A program made the position numbers and the translations under genes. Shown here piece after piece: positions 17,684 through 28,530 of a DNA stretch of 64,000 nt. The notes under the pieces are model-generated. The model had not been told where the DNA came from and did no database searches. It saw only the letters and a program-made list of their open reading frames with translations. Position 1 is the stretch's first letter; every line of letters starts with the position of its first letter. The stretch is from Myxococcales bacterium. GTDB lineage: Bacteria > Myxococcota_A > Polyangia > Polyangiales > Polyangiaceae. The stretch is from assembly GCA_025359105.1 (NCBI GenBank), contig JANYHK010000119.1, positions 32,839-96,838 of the forward strand. Reading direction: 5' to 3'.

Positions 17684-20017
17684 ATGCACCACGCGAGCGT
17701 TTTCACGAGATGGTCCGTCTTCGTGTGCGCGCTGGCGCTCTTCGGATGCGACGCGTTCGCCGGCTCGGTGAACAACCGGAACGTCGACAACGGCGGAGCG
17801 CCGGGCGACGACGGCGGTGGCGGCGGCGGCGGGCCGGATGGCAACTCCGCGGACGCGACCACAGACGCCGGTTCCTCGTGGGATGCGGCCGGCTGGGACG
17901 GCGACGTCGGCGGCCCGTGCCCGACGACGTTCCGCTTCGTCCCCGCGGCCGGCAAGACGTACGCGAAGGTCGCGGTCACCGGCGAGTGGAACACCTGGGA
18001 CCCGACCGGCGTGGCCATGACCGCCGACGCCAGCGGCGCCTACGTCGCCACGGTGCCGCTGTCCCCGGGCCTCGTGGGCTACAAGCTGCTCCTCGACGGC
18101 GCCTTCACGCTCGACACCGGCGCGCGGGTGCACAAGTTCGTCGGGGGCGTCGAGAACAGCGCGCTGCGCGTCCCCGATTGCCACATGCCGGCGCTCACGA
18201 CGAAGGATCACAAGGTCGAGCGCCCGAGCGCCGGTCAGGGCCGATTCACCGCCACCGTCGCCTACGCCGATGGGGTCGGCTCGCCGCCCCCCGGAATCGA
18301 TCCCGGCTCGCTCAAGGCCACGCTGCGCAAAGACGGAACGCTCACCGCCGCGACGGCGAGCCTCGCCGTCGACGGCGTCACGATCGCCGTCACTGCCCCG
18401 AACCTCGGCGACGGCAAGTACACGGTCTTCGTCGACGCCGCCGACCGGGCAGGCCGCAAGGCGACGCCGCTCCGCCTCGTCTTCTGGGTCGAGGGGCAGG
18501 AGTACTCCTGGAACGACGCGCTCATCTACATGGCGATGGTCGATCGCTTCAAGGACGGCGACGCCTCGAACAACCCGGCGCCGACGGCGAACGTCGATCC
18601 GCGCGCCGACTTCAAGGGCGGCGATCTCGCGGGCGTGAAGGCGGCGATCGACAGCGGCTCGTTCGACCAGCTCGGGGTCCGCGCGCTGTGGCTCTCGCCG
18701 TACCACACGAACCCCAAGGGCGCGTGGATGGCCGCCGACGGCGTGCACCTGACGATGGGTTACCACGGCTACTGGCCGGTGAAGTCGCGCGAGGTCGAGC
18801 CGCGTCTCGGCGGCAACGACGCGCTGAAGGCGCTGGTCGCGAGCGCGCACGCGCATGGCATCCGCGTGCTGCAGGACTTCGTCATCAACCACGTCCACCA
18901 GGACCACGACTACTTCGCGCAGCACCCGCAGTGGTTCCGCACCGGCTGCATCTGCGGCACGAACAACTGCGATTGGACCGCGCACGCCCTCGACTGCATG
19001 TTCTCGAGCTACATGCCCGACGTGAACTGGACCGTGCCCGAGGTCGCCGAGGCGTGGAGTGAGGACGCGGTCTGGTGGGTGGACACCTTCGACCTCGACG
19101 GCCTGCGCCTCGACGCGGTCAAGCACGTCGAGGACATCGCGACGCGGAACATGAGCGCGCGCCTTCGCGACGAGTTCGAACAAGCCGGCACGCGGCTCTT
19201 CTTGACGGGCGAGACCGCGATGGGTTGGAAGGGGGACAACCCCGCGGACAGCAGCGGCGAGTACGGCCGGATCAGCCAGTACATCGGCCCGAACGGGCTC
19301 GACGGCCAGGCCGATTTCGTCACCTACTACGCGGTGCCGCGGACGGCGTTCATGAGCGACTCGGCGGGGCACAACATGCCGCACGTCGACTTCTGGACGA
19401 AGCACGCGCTCGAGCAGTACCCGCAGGGCGCGATCATGACCCAGTACATCGGCAGCCACGACACACCGCGGTTCGTGACGATCGCGAGCCAGCCGGGCAG
19501 CGCCGGCAACCAGTGGGACAACCCCGCGCCGCCTCCGACGGGCAGCGACGCCTACCAGCGCGAGCGCGTCGCGCTGGCGTGGCTCCTCGCGACCCCCGGC
19601 GCGCCGATGCTCTACTACGGCGACGAGTACGGTGAGTGGGGCGGCGCGGATCCGAACAACCGCGTGATGTGGCGCGGTGACAAGACGCTCACGACCGAGG
19701 AGCAGGCGACGCTCGCCTTCACGCGCAAGCTCGGCGCCGCGCGCAAGGAGCTCGCGCCGCTTCGTCGCGGCAAGTACATCTCGGTCCTCAATAGCGACCA
19801 GGACGTGCTCGTCTTCGCCCGCCAGGACCCGACCGGCGCCGCGCTCGTCGCGATCAACAAGTCGACGAGCTCGCGCACGGTGTCGGCCACGCTCCCCATC
19901 GGCCTGCTCGCCGACGGCGCGCTCCACGATCGCCTGGGCGGCCTCGACGTCAACGTCACCGGCGGCGCAGTGAACCTCACGCTCGGAGCGCGCGGGGCAG
20001 CCATTCTGGCGCCCTGA
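17684..20017 (+). CDS. GH13 alpha-amylase-family surface lipoprotein
   Basis: 777 aa; lipobox LFGC (Cys about 22), then a Gly/Asp-rich tether to about residue 80. Residues 85-170 look like a glycogen-binding Ig-type domain (VAVTGEWNTWDP ... YKLLLDGAF). The (beta/alpha)8 barrel shows all four GH13 regions: DFVINHVH, GLRLDAVKHV (nucleophile Asp), FLTGETAMG (acid/base Glu) and YIGSHDTPR (stabilising Asp). A C-terminal beta domain ends AILAP. GAGG precedes ATG 17684 by 8 nt. With the porin and second GH13 downstream it forms an extracellular starch or maltodextrin degradation set. Confidence 0.88.
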   Translation: MHHASVFTRWSVFVCALALFGCDAFAGSVNNRNVDNGGAPGDDGGGGGGGPDGNSADATTDAGSSWDAAGWDGDVGGPCPTTFRFVPAAGKTYAKVAVTGEWNTWDPTGVAMTADASGAYVATVPLSPGLVGYKLLLDGAFTLDTGARVHKFVGGVENSALRVPDCHMPALTTKDHKVERPSAGQGRFTATVAYADGVGSPPPGIDPGSLKATLRKDGTLTAATASLAVDGVTIAVTAPNLGDGKYTVFVDAADRAGRKATPLRLVFWVEGQEYSWNDALIYMAMVDRFKDGDASNNPAPTANVDPRADFKGGDLAGVKAAIDSGSFDQLGVRALWLSPYHTNPKGAWMAADGVHLTMGYHGYWPVKSREVEPRLGGNDALKALVASAHAHGIRVLQDFVINHVHQDHDYFAQHPQWFRTGCICGTNNCDWTAHALDCMFSSYMPDVNWTVPEVAEAWSEDAVWWVDTFDLDGLRLDAVKHVEDIATRNMSARLRDEFEQAGTRLFLTGETAMGWKGDNPADSSGEYGRISQYIGPNGLDGQADFVTYYAVPRTAFMSDSAGHNMPHVDFWTKHALEQYPQGAIMTQYIGSHDTPRFVTIASQPGSAGNQWDNPAPPPTGSDAYQRERVALAWLLATPGAPMLYYGDEYGEWGGADPNNRVMWRGDKTLTTEEQATLAFTRKLGAARKELAPLRRGKYISVLNSDQDVLVFARQDPTGAALVAINKSTSSRTVSATLPIGLLADGALHDRLGGLDVNVTGGAVNLTLGARGAAILAP

Positions 20018-20028
20018 TCGCACAAAGA

Positions 20029-21549
<1,521 letters not shown>

Positions 21550-21563
21550 GAGGCGCGAAAAAA

Positions 21564-23369
21564 GTGATCAGACACATTTGGTTGACAACTTTGCTCGGCG
21601 CCGCGTGCCTCCTCCCCGGGGCCGCATGCGTCAGCGTCCCCGACAACGGCAAGCAACCCATCCTGGCCACCCACGTTCAGGACTGGCGCGACGAGGTCAT
21701 CTACCAGGTCCTGATCGATCGCTTCGCCGACGGCGACGTGAACAACAACGCCCGCGTGCAGGCGGGTGCGCTCGCGCGCTATCAGGGCGGCGACTGGAAG
21801 GGAATAGAGGACCACCTCGACTACTTCACCGATCTCGGCGTCACGACGCTGTGGATCTCGCCGGTCGTGAAGAACGTCGAGACCGACGCCGACGTCGACG
21901 GCTACCACGGCTACTGGGCGCAAGACCTCGGGCAGGTGAACCCGCACTTCGGCGATCTGGCGGCGCTGCGCTCGATGGTCGCGACGGCGCACGATCGGGG
22001 CCTGAAGGTGGTGCTCGACATCGTCACCAACCACATGGGTCAGGTCTTTTATTACGACATGAACCTGAACGGTCACCCCGACATCTACATCGGCGGGACC
22101 GGCGGCACGTCGCCCATCAACCGCATCAGCGAGTTCGATCCCGACTACGATCCGCGCGGCGTGCAGGCGTTCACGTCGCTTGGCAACGACGGGCGCGCGC
22201 CGATCATCTTCATCCACGACCCCACGATCAATCGCGTGCCGCCGCCCGGCATCCTCGGCACCGCGCGCGCGTACCACGGCTTCGGCCGCATCCTGAGCTA
22301 CGACGTCCCCGAGCAGCGCATGCTCGGGGACTTTCCCGGTGGCCTGAAGGACGTGGCGACGGAGCTGCCCGAGGTGCGCGCCGCGCTCATCGACGCGTAC
22401 ACCAAGTGGGCCGAGGTCGCCGATCTCGACGGCTTCCGCATCGACACGGTGAAGCACGTCGAGGAGGATTTCTGGAGGGAGTTCTCCGGCAAGGTGCGGC
22501 AGCGCCTCGCGCCGCAGGGCAAGAGCAACTTCCTCATGTTCGGCGAGGCGTTCGACGGGCACGACGACTTGCTCGGCCGCTACACCCAGCCGGGCATGCT
22601 CGACAGCGTGTTTTACTTCTCGCAGCACTTCCAGGTGTTCCACGACGTGTTCCAGATGGCGCACGATGCGGCGCAGCAGAAGGGCACCGAGCAGATCGCG
22701 AGCCTCTGGGCGCAGCGGACCGTGAACTACAACACCGTGCCGCAGCCCGGCGGCATCGGCGTCGCGCCTGCGAAGGCGCTGGTGAACTTCCTCGACAACC
22801 ACGACGTCAGCCGGTTCCTCTTCGACGCGCTCGGCGACAAGGCCGCGCTCAAGAACGCGCTCACGCTCCTGATGACGGAGGACGGCATCCCTTGCCTCTA
22901 TTACGGAACCGAGCAGGAGTTCGCGGGCGGTAACGATCCCGCCAACCGCGAGGTGCTCTGGAACACCGGCTTCGCGCGAACGCCCGACACCTTCCAGCAC
23001 TTCCGGAAGCTGTCGCGCATCCGCCGCGCCTACAAGTCGCTCACGCGCGGCGACTTGAAGGTCGTCTACGCGACGTCCCACACCGGCCAGGAAGGGGACG
23101 CCGGCATGTTCGCGTACGAGCGCACCGGCGGCGACGCGGGCGGCGCGTACGCGCTGGTGGTGCTCAACACGAACGCCAAGAAGGCGAGCTCGCCGGCCGA
23201 CGCCGCCAAGACGCTCACGACGACGCGCAAGAGCGCGCAGCTCGTCGACGTGCTCGATCCGGCGACGCCGAAGTACACGACGGACGCGAGCGGCGTCCTT
23301 AACGTGACGGTGCCGCCGCAGAAGGCGATGATCCTGATCCCGGCCGATCAGGTGATCCCCAACATTTGA
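21564..23369 (+). CDS. second GH13 alpha-amylase-family lipoprotein
   Basis: 601 aa. The frame is open far upstream, but only as a shadow of the porin gene. GTG 21564 has GAGAGG about 10 nt before it and gives a lipobox (PGAAC, Cys about 24); GTG 21546, overlapping the porin stop, is the alternative. GH13 regions are DIVTNHMG, GFRIDTVKHV (nucleophile), FMFGEAFDG (acid/base) and FLDNHDVSR. There is no N-terminal carbohydrate-binding domain, unlike the GH13 two genes upstream. The last 29 nt of the gene lie in a direct duplication found again 440 bp downstream. Confidence 0.86.
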   Translation: MIRHIWLTTLLGAACLLPGAACVSVPDNGKQPILATHVQDWRDEVIYQVLIDRFADGDVNNNARVQAGALARYQGGDWKGIEDHLDYFTDLGVTTLWISPVVKNVETDADVDGYHGYWAQDLGQVNPHFGDLAALRSMVATAHDRGLKVVLDIVTNHMGQVFYYDMNLNGHPDIYIGGTGGTSPINRISEFDPDYDPRGVQAFTSLGNDGRAPIIFIHDPTINRVPPPGILGTARAYHGFGRILSYDVPEQRMLGDFPGGLKDVATELPEVRAALIDAYTKWAEVADLDGFRIDTVKHVEEDFWREFSGKVRQRLAPQGKSNFLMFGEAFDGHDDLLGRYTQPGMLDSVFYFSQHFQVFHDVFQMAHDAAQQKGTEQIASLWAQRTVNYNTVPQPGGIGVAPAKALVNFLDNHDVSRFLFDALGDKAALKNALTLLMTEDGIPCLYYGTEQEFAGGNDPANREVLWNTGFARTPDTFQHFRKLSRIRRAYKSLTRGDLKVVYATSHTGQEGDAGMFAYERTGGDAGGAYALVVLNTNAKKASSPADAAKTLTTTRKSAQLVDVLDPATPKYTTDASGVLNVTVPPQKAMILIPADQVIPNI

Positions 23370-23480
23370 CGCATGGCGAAGGTGTGGCGCACCGGCCGCG
23401 GTGACGTATCGAGAGGCCGTGCGTTACGAGGGCAAGCTCTACAGGCCACCGTCCGAGGCGGACGCGGACATCATCAAGGC
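23341..23480 (+). repeat. direct duplication, copy 1 (end of GH13 gene plus a start-like copy of the radical SAM gene)
   Basis: By eye 118 of 140 positions match copy 2 at 23781-23920, with no gaps. Copy 1 holds the GH13 stop and then GTG 23401 opening MTYREAVRYEGKLYRPP, the N-terminus expected for the radical SAM gene. After 23480 it runs into unrelated sequence, so it is a decapitated remnant. Confidence 0.85.
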
Positions 23481-23780
23481 GCGACGACCGTACCACCGAG
23501 CAGCTCGCGAACGAAGATGTGGCCCCCGACCTCCGGAAAGGCCACCTCGTCGTCGGGGGGCGACGGGCGTAGTCGGCCTCGCTGCCGCGAACGACGCGGT
23601 CGGGCTCCGGCAGGCGCTCGCGGCCCTTGCGGTCAACAGCGCGTCGGCGTTCACGCCCAAGATGAACGGTCTCTTACTGTGCAGGCGCGTCAGCCCGTGG
23701 GCTCGCCCACGAGGGTGCCGAGGTGCTGCTGCTGCACGAGCTGCGCGAACTGCGGTAGGCGCGAGCACGTCCAGTCGCTG
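23481..23780. other. 300-bp spacer between the duplication copies, no recognised gene
   Basis: Frames are open but show no family I recognise. Short stretches such as AHEGAEVLLLHELREL look protein-like but are bounded by stops, suggesting remains of lost coding sequence. No terminal inverted repeats, transposase or RNA gene are seen. Confidence 0.4.
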
Positions 23781-23920
23781 CGCCCGATCAGGCGGTTCCC
23801 AACATCTGACGGACCGCGAAAGCGTGGCGCATCGACGCCGCTGACGTATAGAGAGGCCGTGCGTTACGAGGGCAAGCTCTACCGGCCGCCGTCCGAGGCG
23901 GACGCGTACATCCTGCAGGC
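23781..23920 (+). repeat. direct duplication, copy 2 (start of the intact radical SAM gene)
   Basis: Matches copy 1 at a constant 440-bp offset. The first 29 bp still resemble the tail of the GH13 gene although no GH13 precedes it. The start codon equivalent to GTG 23401 is CTG at 23841 here. Confidence 0.85.
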
Positions 23921-24725
23921 CACGATCGGCTGTTCGTGGAACCACTGCACGTACTGCGACATGTACCGGGACAAGGACTACCGCGTCCGCGACCTCGGCG
24001 AGACCCTCGAAGATCTGCGCCACGCGCGGGCCCAGGGCGCGGACGTCGAGAAGCTCTTCGTGGCCGACGGCGATGCGCTCGGAATGCCGATGGACCACTG
24101 GCTGCCCATTCTGGAGCGCGCGCGCGAGGCGTTCCCCAACCTGCGCCGCGCGTCGTGCTACGCGATGGCGCGCAACGTCCTCGGCAAGACCGACGCGGAG
24201 CTCACGCAGCTTCGGGCGTCCGGTCTCTCTCTCTTGTACATCGGGCCCGAGTCGGGCGACGACGCGACCCTGAAGCGCATCGCCAAGGGCGACGACGCTG
24301 CCGCGCACGTCGAGGCGGCGACGCGCGCGCACGCGGCGGGGATGGCTGTGAGCGTCATCGCGCTCCTCGGTATCGCGCCGGAGCGCTCGGAAGAGCATGC
24401 GCGCGCGACGGCGGAGCTCGTGACGAATATGGATCCGGAGTTCTTCTCCGCGCTCACCGTGACGGTGGTGCCCGGGACACCGCTGGCGCAGCTGGCAAAG
24501 AAGGGGAAATTCACGGTCCCTGCGATCCCGGAGCTCCTTCGCGAGCTGCGCACGATGGTCGACCTCGCGCGCCCCTGCGACGCGGTGTTCCGCACGAATC
24601 ACGCTTCGAACTACCTGCCGCTCGGCGGCCGCCTCCCCCGTGACCGCGCGCGCATCGTCGAGGTCATCGACGCCGCGCTGGCAGGGAAGATCCCGCTCCG
24701 CCCCGAGCGCACGCGCGGCCTCTGA
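23859..24725 (+). CDS. radical SAM protein with CX4CX2C cluster motif
   Basis: 288 aa from GTG 23859, or 294 aa from CTG 23841, whose reading TYREAVRYEG matches the intact GTG start in copy 1 of the duplication. The start is therefore uncertain: GTG 23859 has GAGAGG only 2 nt away. The cluster motif is CSWNHCTYCDMYRDKDYRVR, of the B12-independent elongator-like subgroup. LFVADGDALGMPMDHWLPIL and SLLYIGPESGDDATLKRIAKG are also typical of that subgroup. The substrate is unknown. The start region lies inside a duplication, and the gene is downstream of the starch operon without an evident functional link. Confidence 0.75.
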   Translation: MRYEGKLYRPPSEADAYILQATIGCSWNHCTYCDMYRDKDYRVRDLGETLEDLRHARAQGADVEKLFVADGDALGMPMDHWLPILERAREAFPNLRRASCYAMARNVLGKTDAELTQLRASGLSLLYIGPESGDDATLKRIAKGDDAAAHVEAATRAHAAGMAVSVIALLGIAPERSEEHARATAELVTNMDPEFFSALTVTVVPGTPLAQLAKKGKFTVPAIPELLRELRTMVDLARPCDAVFRTNHASNYLPLGGRLPRDRARIVEVIDAALAGKIPLRPERTRGL

Positions 24726-24736
24726 TTCCCGGGGCT

Positions 24737-25150
24737 TTATCCAGGCTCCCGCGCGGGCAGGTTGCGGAGGTTCTCGGCCACCTCGCCGAAGCGCTCGTCG
24801 AGGCGCGCGCGCAGTGGGCCGGCGACGCCGACGTCGTCGAGCGCGCTCTCCATGCAGCGGAGCCATGCGTCGCGCAGGGCGCCATCGATCGCGAGCTCCG
24901 CGTGGCGCATGCGGAGGCGCGGGTGGCCATGGACAGGCGAGTAGACCGGCGGGCCTCCGAGCCACTCCATGAGAAAGAGCGTGAAGCGCTCGCGCGCCTC
25001 GGGCGTCACGTGGCCGTGCTCGTCGACGGTGTGAAGGCGGGCGAGCGCGGGCTCGCGATCGTCCATGTGATCGTAGAACCGCGTGGCGATGCGGCGTACG
25101 GCTTCCTCGCCGAGGAGATCGAAGGGGGTAGTCGGCGGCGCTTCACTCAT
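24737..25150 (-). CDS. truncated haemoglobin-like protein
   Basis: 137 aa starting at ATG 25150. Landmarks of the 2/2 globin family are FYDHMDDREPALARLH, FLMEWLGGPPVY and HGHPRLRMRHAELAID, the last containing the proximal haem His region. Family members bind O2, NO or act in redox detoxification in the cytoplasm. It is convergent with the radical SAM gene (11-nt gap) and divergent from sppA. An in-frame extension to 25432 is upstream noise. Confidence 0.82.
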   Translation of the reverse strand: MSEAPPTTPFDLLGEEAVRRIATRFYDHMDDREPALARLHTVDEHGHVTPEARERFTLFLMEWLGGPPVYSPVHGHPRLRMRHAELAIDGALRDAWLRCMESALDDVGVAGPLRARLDERFGEVAENLRNLPAREPG

Positions 25151-25332
25151 GACCTTGGTCGCGCAGCCTACGCGCCTTACCGTGCCAGCGAAACGTTCGA
25201 CCCGCGCGCCGGGCACGGCCGAGCCTCCTTTCCGGCGCAGACGGACAATGCTCGCACTTTGCCGCTGAATTCGAAGGCCCGCGCGGACAACACGCAGCGG
25301 CGCCCGCCCGACGAGGTTAGATTCCCCGGACC

Positions 25333-27069
25333 ATGCTCGCCCTCTTCGTTCGACTGGTGCGCTTCGGCCTCGCGCTCCTGCTCCTCCCGCTGCGCCGCGT
25401 CCGCCGCGCGCGTGCGGCGCCGAAAGGGGCATACCTCACGCTCGAGATCGACGGCGCGGTGGTCGACGTGGCCCAGCCTCGGCCGTTCTGGCAACGGCTC
25501 GTCCGTTCGTCGCGCCCGCGCCCGGTCGTCCTGCACGAGCTGGCCGAGCTCATCGAGGCGATGCGCACCGACGCGCGCGTCCGTGGTCTCCTCCTCACGA
25601 TCAAGTCCCTCGGCGCGGGCATGGCGACGGCGACGTCCCTCCGCGCGCTGCTCGTGCGCTTGCGCGCGGCGAACAAGGACGTCGTCGTCCACCTCCCACT
25701 CGGGGGCGATACGAAGGAGCTCTACGTCGCGACCGCGGCGTCGAAGATCTTCGTCGGACCGCAGGCGACGCTCGCGCCGCTCGGCTTCGCGTCGAGCGTG
25801 CGCTACGTGAAGGGCGCGCTCGAGAAGGCGGGTCTCGTGCCCCAGATCGTGGCCCGCGGCGAGTACAAGAGCGCCGGCGAGCAGCTCGTGCGCGACACCA
25901 TGAGCGACGCCCAGCGCGAGCAGCTCGAGGCGATCCAGGAGGTGTTTTACGCGCAGCTCCTCCTCGCCATCGGCGAGGGACGCAAAGTGGATCGCGAGGC
26001 CGCGTGTGCGATCGTCGACGGCGCGCCGTACCGCGCGGAGAAGGCGATCGAGGTTGGCCTCGTGGACGGGACGGCGTACGAGGACGAGCTGCCCGGCAAG
26101 CTCGGGGAGGCGGGCGAGGCGGGGGAGGCGGGGGAGAAAGTCGCGCGCGCCACGCTCGTGCCTGCGCTCAGGTACTTGCGCCGCGTCCGCAACGCGCGCC
26201 TTCCCAACGTGCGTCTCCGGCCGGTCGTCGGCGTCATCCCCGTCCACGGTGCGATCTCCAGCCAGGGGCCGATGGGCTTCGGCGGCGGTGCGACCGACGA
26301 GGCGCTGATCGCGATGGTGCGGTCCGCGCGCGCCAACCGTCGCGTGAAGAGCGTCGTGCTCCACGTCGACTCGCCTGGCGGAAGCGCCCTCGCGAGCGAT
26401 CGCATCCACCACGAGATCGAGCAGCTCGCAAAGGAGAAGCCGGTCGTCGCCTGCTTCGCCAACGTCGCCGCCAGCGGCGGTTACTACGTGGCAGCCCCGG
26501 CGCACGAGATCGTCGCGCAGCCGACGACGATCACCGGATCCATCGGCGTCGTCGCCGCCCGCGTCGTCCTCGAGCCGCTCCTCAAGCGCATCGGCGTCGT
26601 CACCGAGACGGTCAAGCGAGGCGCCCGCGCCGACATGCTCGATCCGGCGCGCCCCTTCACCGACGACGAGCGCGGCGCGCTCGAGCGCGATCTCGACGGC
26701 ATGTACCGCGCCTTCGTCTCCGTCGTCGCGCGCGGCCGGGACCAGACCATCGAGGCGATCGAGAAGGTCGCCGAGGGCCGCGTCTGGTCGGGCGCCGCCG
26801 CGTCGGGCAAGCGCCTCGTGGATACGCTGGGCGGCTTCGAGGAGGCGCTCGCCAGCGCGCGTCGCCGCGCCGGAGACCTCGATGGCAAGCTCGCCCCGAT
26901 GGTCCTCACCGCGCCGCGCGGCGCGATCCCACCGCTCGATCCGCCCGCGCAAGCCGCGCGCATGGCGCTCGGCGCGCTCGGCGTCGACACGAGCCTGCTC
27001 GCGTTCTCGGGCGGTCGCCCCGGCGATCGCGTGCTCGTCTGGTGCGAGCTCGCGACGTGGATTCGCTAG
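25333..27069 (+). CDS. sppA: signal peptide peptidase SppA, 67-kDa type (S49)
   Basis: 578 aa with an N-terminal membrane segment (residues 1-20) and two S49 domains. The catalytic dyad is visible: Lys179 in ARGEYKSAGEQL of the first domain and Ser381 in NVAASGGYYVAAP of the second. HVDSPGGSALASDRI and TITGSIGVVAARV are standard SppA motifs. Length is near that of E. coli SppA (618 aa). The enzyme degrades cleaved signal peptides at the inner membrane. It is divergent from the globin gene across 182 bp and 50 nt upstream of the sigma factor gene. Confidence 0.92.
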   Translation: MLALFVRLVRFGLALLLLPLRRVRRARAAPKGAYLTLEIDGAVVDVAQPRPFWQRLVRSSRPRPVVLHELAELIEAMRTDARVRGLLLTIKSLGAGMATATSLRALLVRLRAANKDVVVHLPLGGDTKELYVATAASKIFVGPQATLAPLGFASSVRYVKGALEKAGLVPQIVARGEYKSAGEQLVRDTMSDAQREQLEAIQEVFYAQLLLAIGEGRKVDREAACAIVDGAPYRAEKAIEVGLVDGTAYEDELPGKLGEAGEAGEAGEKVARATLVPALRYLRRVRNARLPNVRLRPVVGVIPVHGAISSQGPMGFGGGATDEALIAMVRSARANRRVKSVVLHVDSPGGSALASDRIHHEIEQLAKEKPVVACFANVAASGGYYVAAPAHEIVAQPTTITGSIGVVAARVVLEPLLKRIGVVTETVKRGARADMLDPARPFTDDERGALERDLDGMYRAFVSVVARGRDQTIEAIEKVAEGRVWSGAAASGKRLVDTLGGFEEALASARRRAGDLDGKLAPMVLTAPRGAIPPLDPPAQAARMALGALGVDTSLLAFSGGRPGDRVLVWCELATWIR

Positions 27070-27119
27070 CGACGTTCGAAGGTGCGCTCGCGTAAGCACC
27101 CGCGTGATACGACACGGCC

Positions 27120-27764
27120 GTGTCCGAAGACACCCCGCCCGTCCTGCTCGAACGCGCCCTGACGGGAGACCGGGGGGCGCTCGAGGAGCTCTTCGTGCGG
27201 CTGGCGCCGATCATTCAAGCGCGCGTGGCCCGAGCGCTGTTGCGACGCAGCCGCCCTTTGGGGCGCGACCCTCGGCAAGAGCTGCGCGACATGACGCAGG
27301 AGGTGTTCGTGTCGCTCCTCGAGAACGACGGCAAGACGCTGCGCGCGTGGAAGGCCGAGCGGGGGATGTCGCTCGACAACTTCGTCGGGCTCGTGGCCGA
27401 GCGGCAGGTCGCCTCGATCCTGCGCACGGGGAAGCGCAGCCCGTGGAAGGAGGACCCGGTCGACGAGGACGATCTGGCGATCGCCGCCGGCTCGAGCGAA
27501 GCCGATGCAGTGGCGACGATGTCGCGGGACACCCTCCAGGCCCTCCTCGACCGGCTTAGGGAAGAGCTGACTCCCAAGATGCTCCGCCTCTTCTATGCGC
27601 TTTGGGTGGACGAGCTGCCGGTGCCGCAAATCTGTGAAACCATGGGGATGCAGCCCGACGCCGTCTACGCGGCACGCTCCCGCATCGCCAAGCGTGCACG
27701 GGCGATCGCCGCCGAGATCGAACGAGAAATGTCAGATTCCAGGCAGCACCCCGCGAACTCCTAA
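27120..27764 (+). CDS. ECF-type RNA polymerase sigma factor
   Basis: 214 aa from GTG 27120. Region 2 appears as DMTQEVFVSLLENDGKTLRAWKAERG with a following DNFVGLVAERQVASILR. Region 4 is a helix-turn-helix LPVPQICETMGMQPDAVYAARSRIAKRARA. No region 1 or 3 is present, as in ECF sigma factors. The next gene (9-nt gap) is a single-span membrane protein, the usual position of an anti-sigma factor. A CHAT-domain lipoprotein converges on the pair. Confidence 0.82.
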   Translation: MSEDTPPVLLERALTGDRGALEELFVRLAPIIQARVARALLRRSRPLGRDPRQELRDMTQEVFVSLLENDGKTLRAWKAERGMSLDNFVGLVAERQVASILRTGKRSPWKEDPVDEDDLAIAAGSSEADAVATMSRDTLQALLDRLREELTPKMLRLFYALWVDELPVPQICETMGMQPDAVYAARSRIAKRARAIAAEIEREMSDSRQHPANS

Positions 27765-27773
27765 GGTGAATGG

Positions 27774-28517
27774 ATGGCGGAGGATCCCCTCATGAAAGAG
27801 CTTGGGCGCATCGCGCGGGAGGCGGACTCCCCTCGCGACGACGCGGAGGCGCGCGAGCTCTTGCGTCCGTTCACCCCGGAAGAGGTTCGGGAGATGGCGG
27901 AGAACGCCGTCAAGACCGCCCTCGGTGACGCGCCGAAGCCGGCCGCGGCTGGCGCAGAGAACGAGAACGCGAAGCCTGCCGCCGTGGGGCCGGCCGAGGC
28001 GCGGGCGCGCGCGCGGTGGGGTGGGAGGTCGCTCGCAATCGGCGCGTTCGTCGTGGCGGCGGCGGCCGCGGCCCTTCTCTGGTCGCGCACGACGCCGCCG
28101 CCCGATGCGCTCGCGAGCTACGAGCTCGTCGTCGAGGGCAGCCAGCGCGCGACGCGTTCGGGAGAGCCGACCCGCGCGACGGAGCCGGTGCGCGTCGCTC
28201 GCGACGGTCGCCTCGTGATCCTCGCGCGTCCGAGGGTGAGGGTTCCGGCCGGCGTGAGGGCCGTCGTGCGGATCGCGCACGGCGACGCGCTGACGGCGTG
28301 GAAGGTCGTCCCCGAGATTTCGGCGGAAGGGGCCGTGCGTGTGGAGGCGGGGCCGAGCGCGCTCGCCGAGCTTCCGGACGGGGCGAGCCAGCTCGTCGTC
28401 TTCGTGGCGAGGGCGGACCTCCTCCCGACGACCGACGACGCGGCGCGCGCGGCGCGACGCTCGGCACCCGAAGGCGTACGCGTGCTCGAACGATCCATCG
28501 ACGTCGCGCCGCGCTGA
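27774..28517 (+). CDS. single-span membrane protein, probable anti-sigma partner
   Basis: 247 aa. A cytoplasmic acidic N-terminal segment (LLRPFTPEEVREMAENAVKTAL) is followed by an Ala-rich linker, one transmembrane helix near residues 85-105 (GAFVVAAAAAALLW) and a periplasmic beta-rich domain (RLVILARPRVRVPAGVRAVV, QLVVFVARADLLP). No zinc-binding HxxxCxxC is present, so it is not a ZAS-type anti-sigma. The role rests on the 9-nt gap to the sigma factor gene. Confidence 0.6.
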   Translation: MAEDPLMKELGRIAREADSPRDDAEARELLRPFTPEEVREMAENAVKTALGDAPKPAAAGAENENAKPAAVGPAEARARARWGGRSLAIGAFVVAAAAAALLWSRTTPPPDALASYELVVEGSQRATRSGEPTRATEPVRVARDGRLVILARPRVRVPAGVRAVVRIAHGDALTAWKVVPEISAEGAVRVEAGPSALAELPDGASQLVVFVARADLLPTTDDAARAARRSAPEGVRVLERSIDVAPR

Positions 28518-28530
28518 CGGGCGCGATCAC

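Noticed and set aside
23401..23844. 147-aa gene starting in duplication copy 1
   Set aside because: Only the first 25 residues resemble the radical SAM protein; the rest has no protein character.
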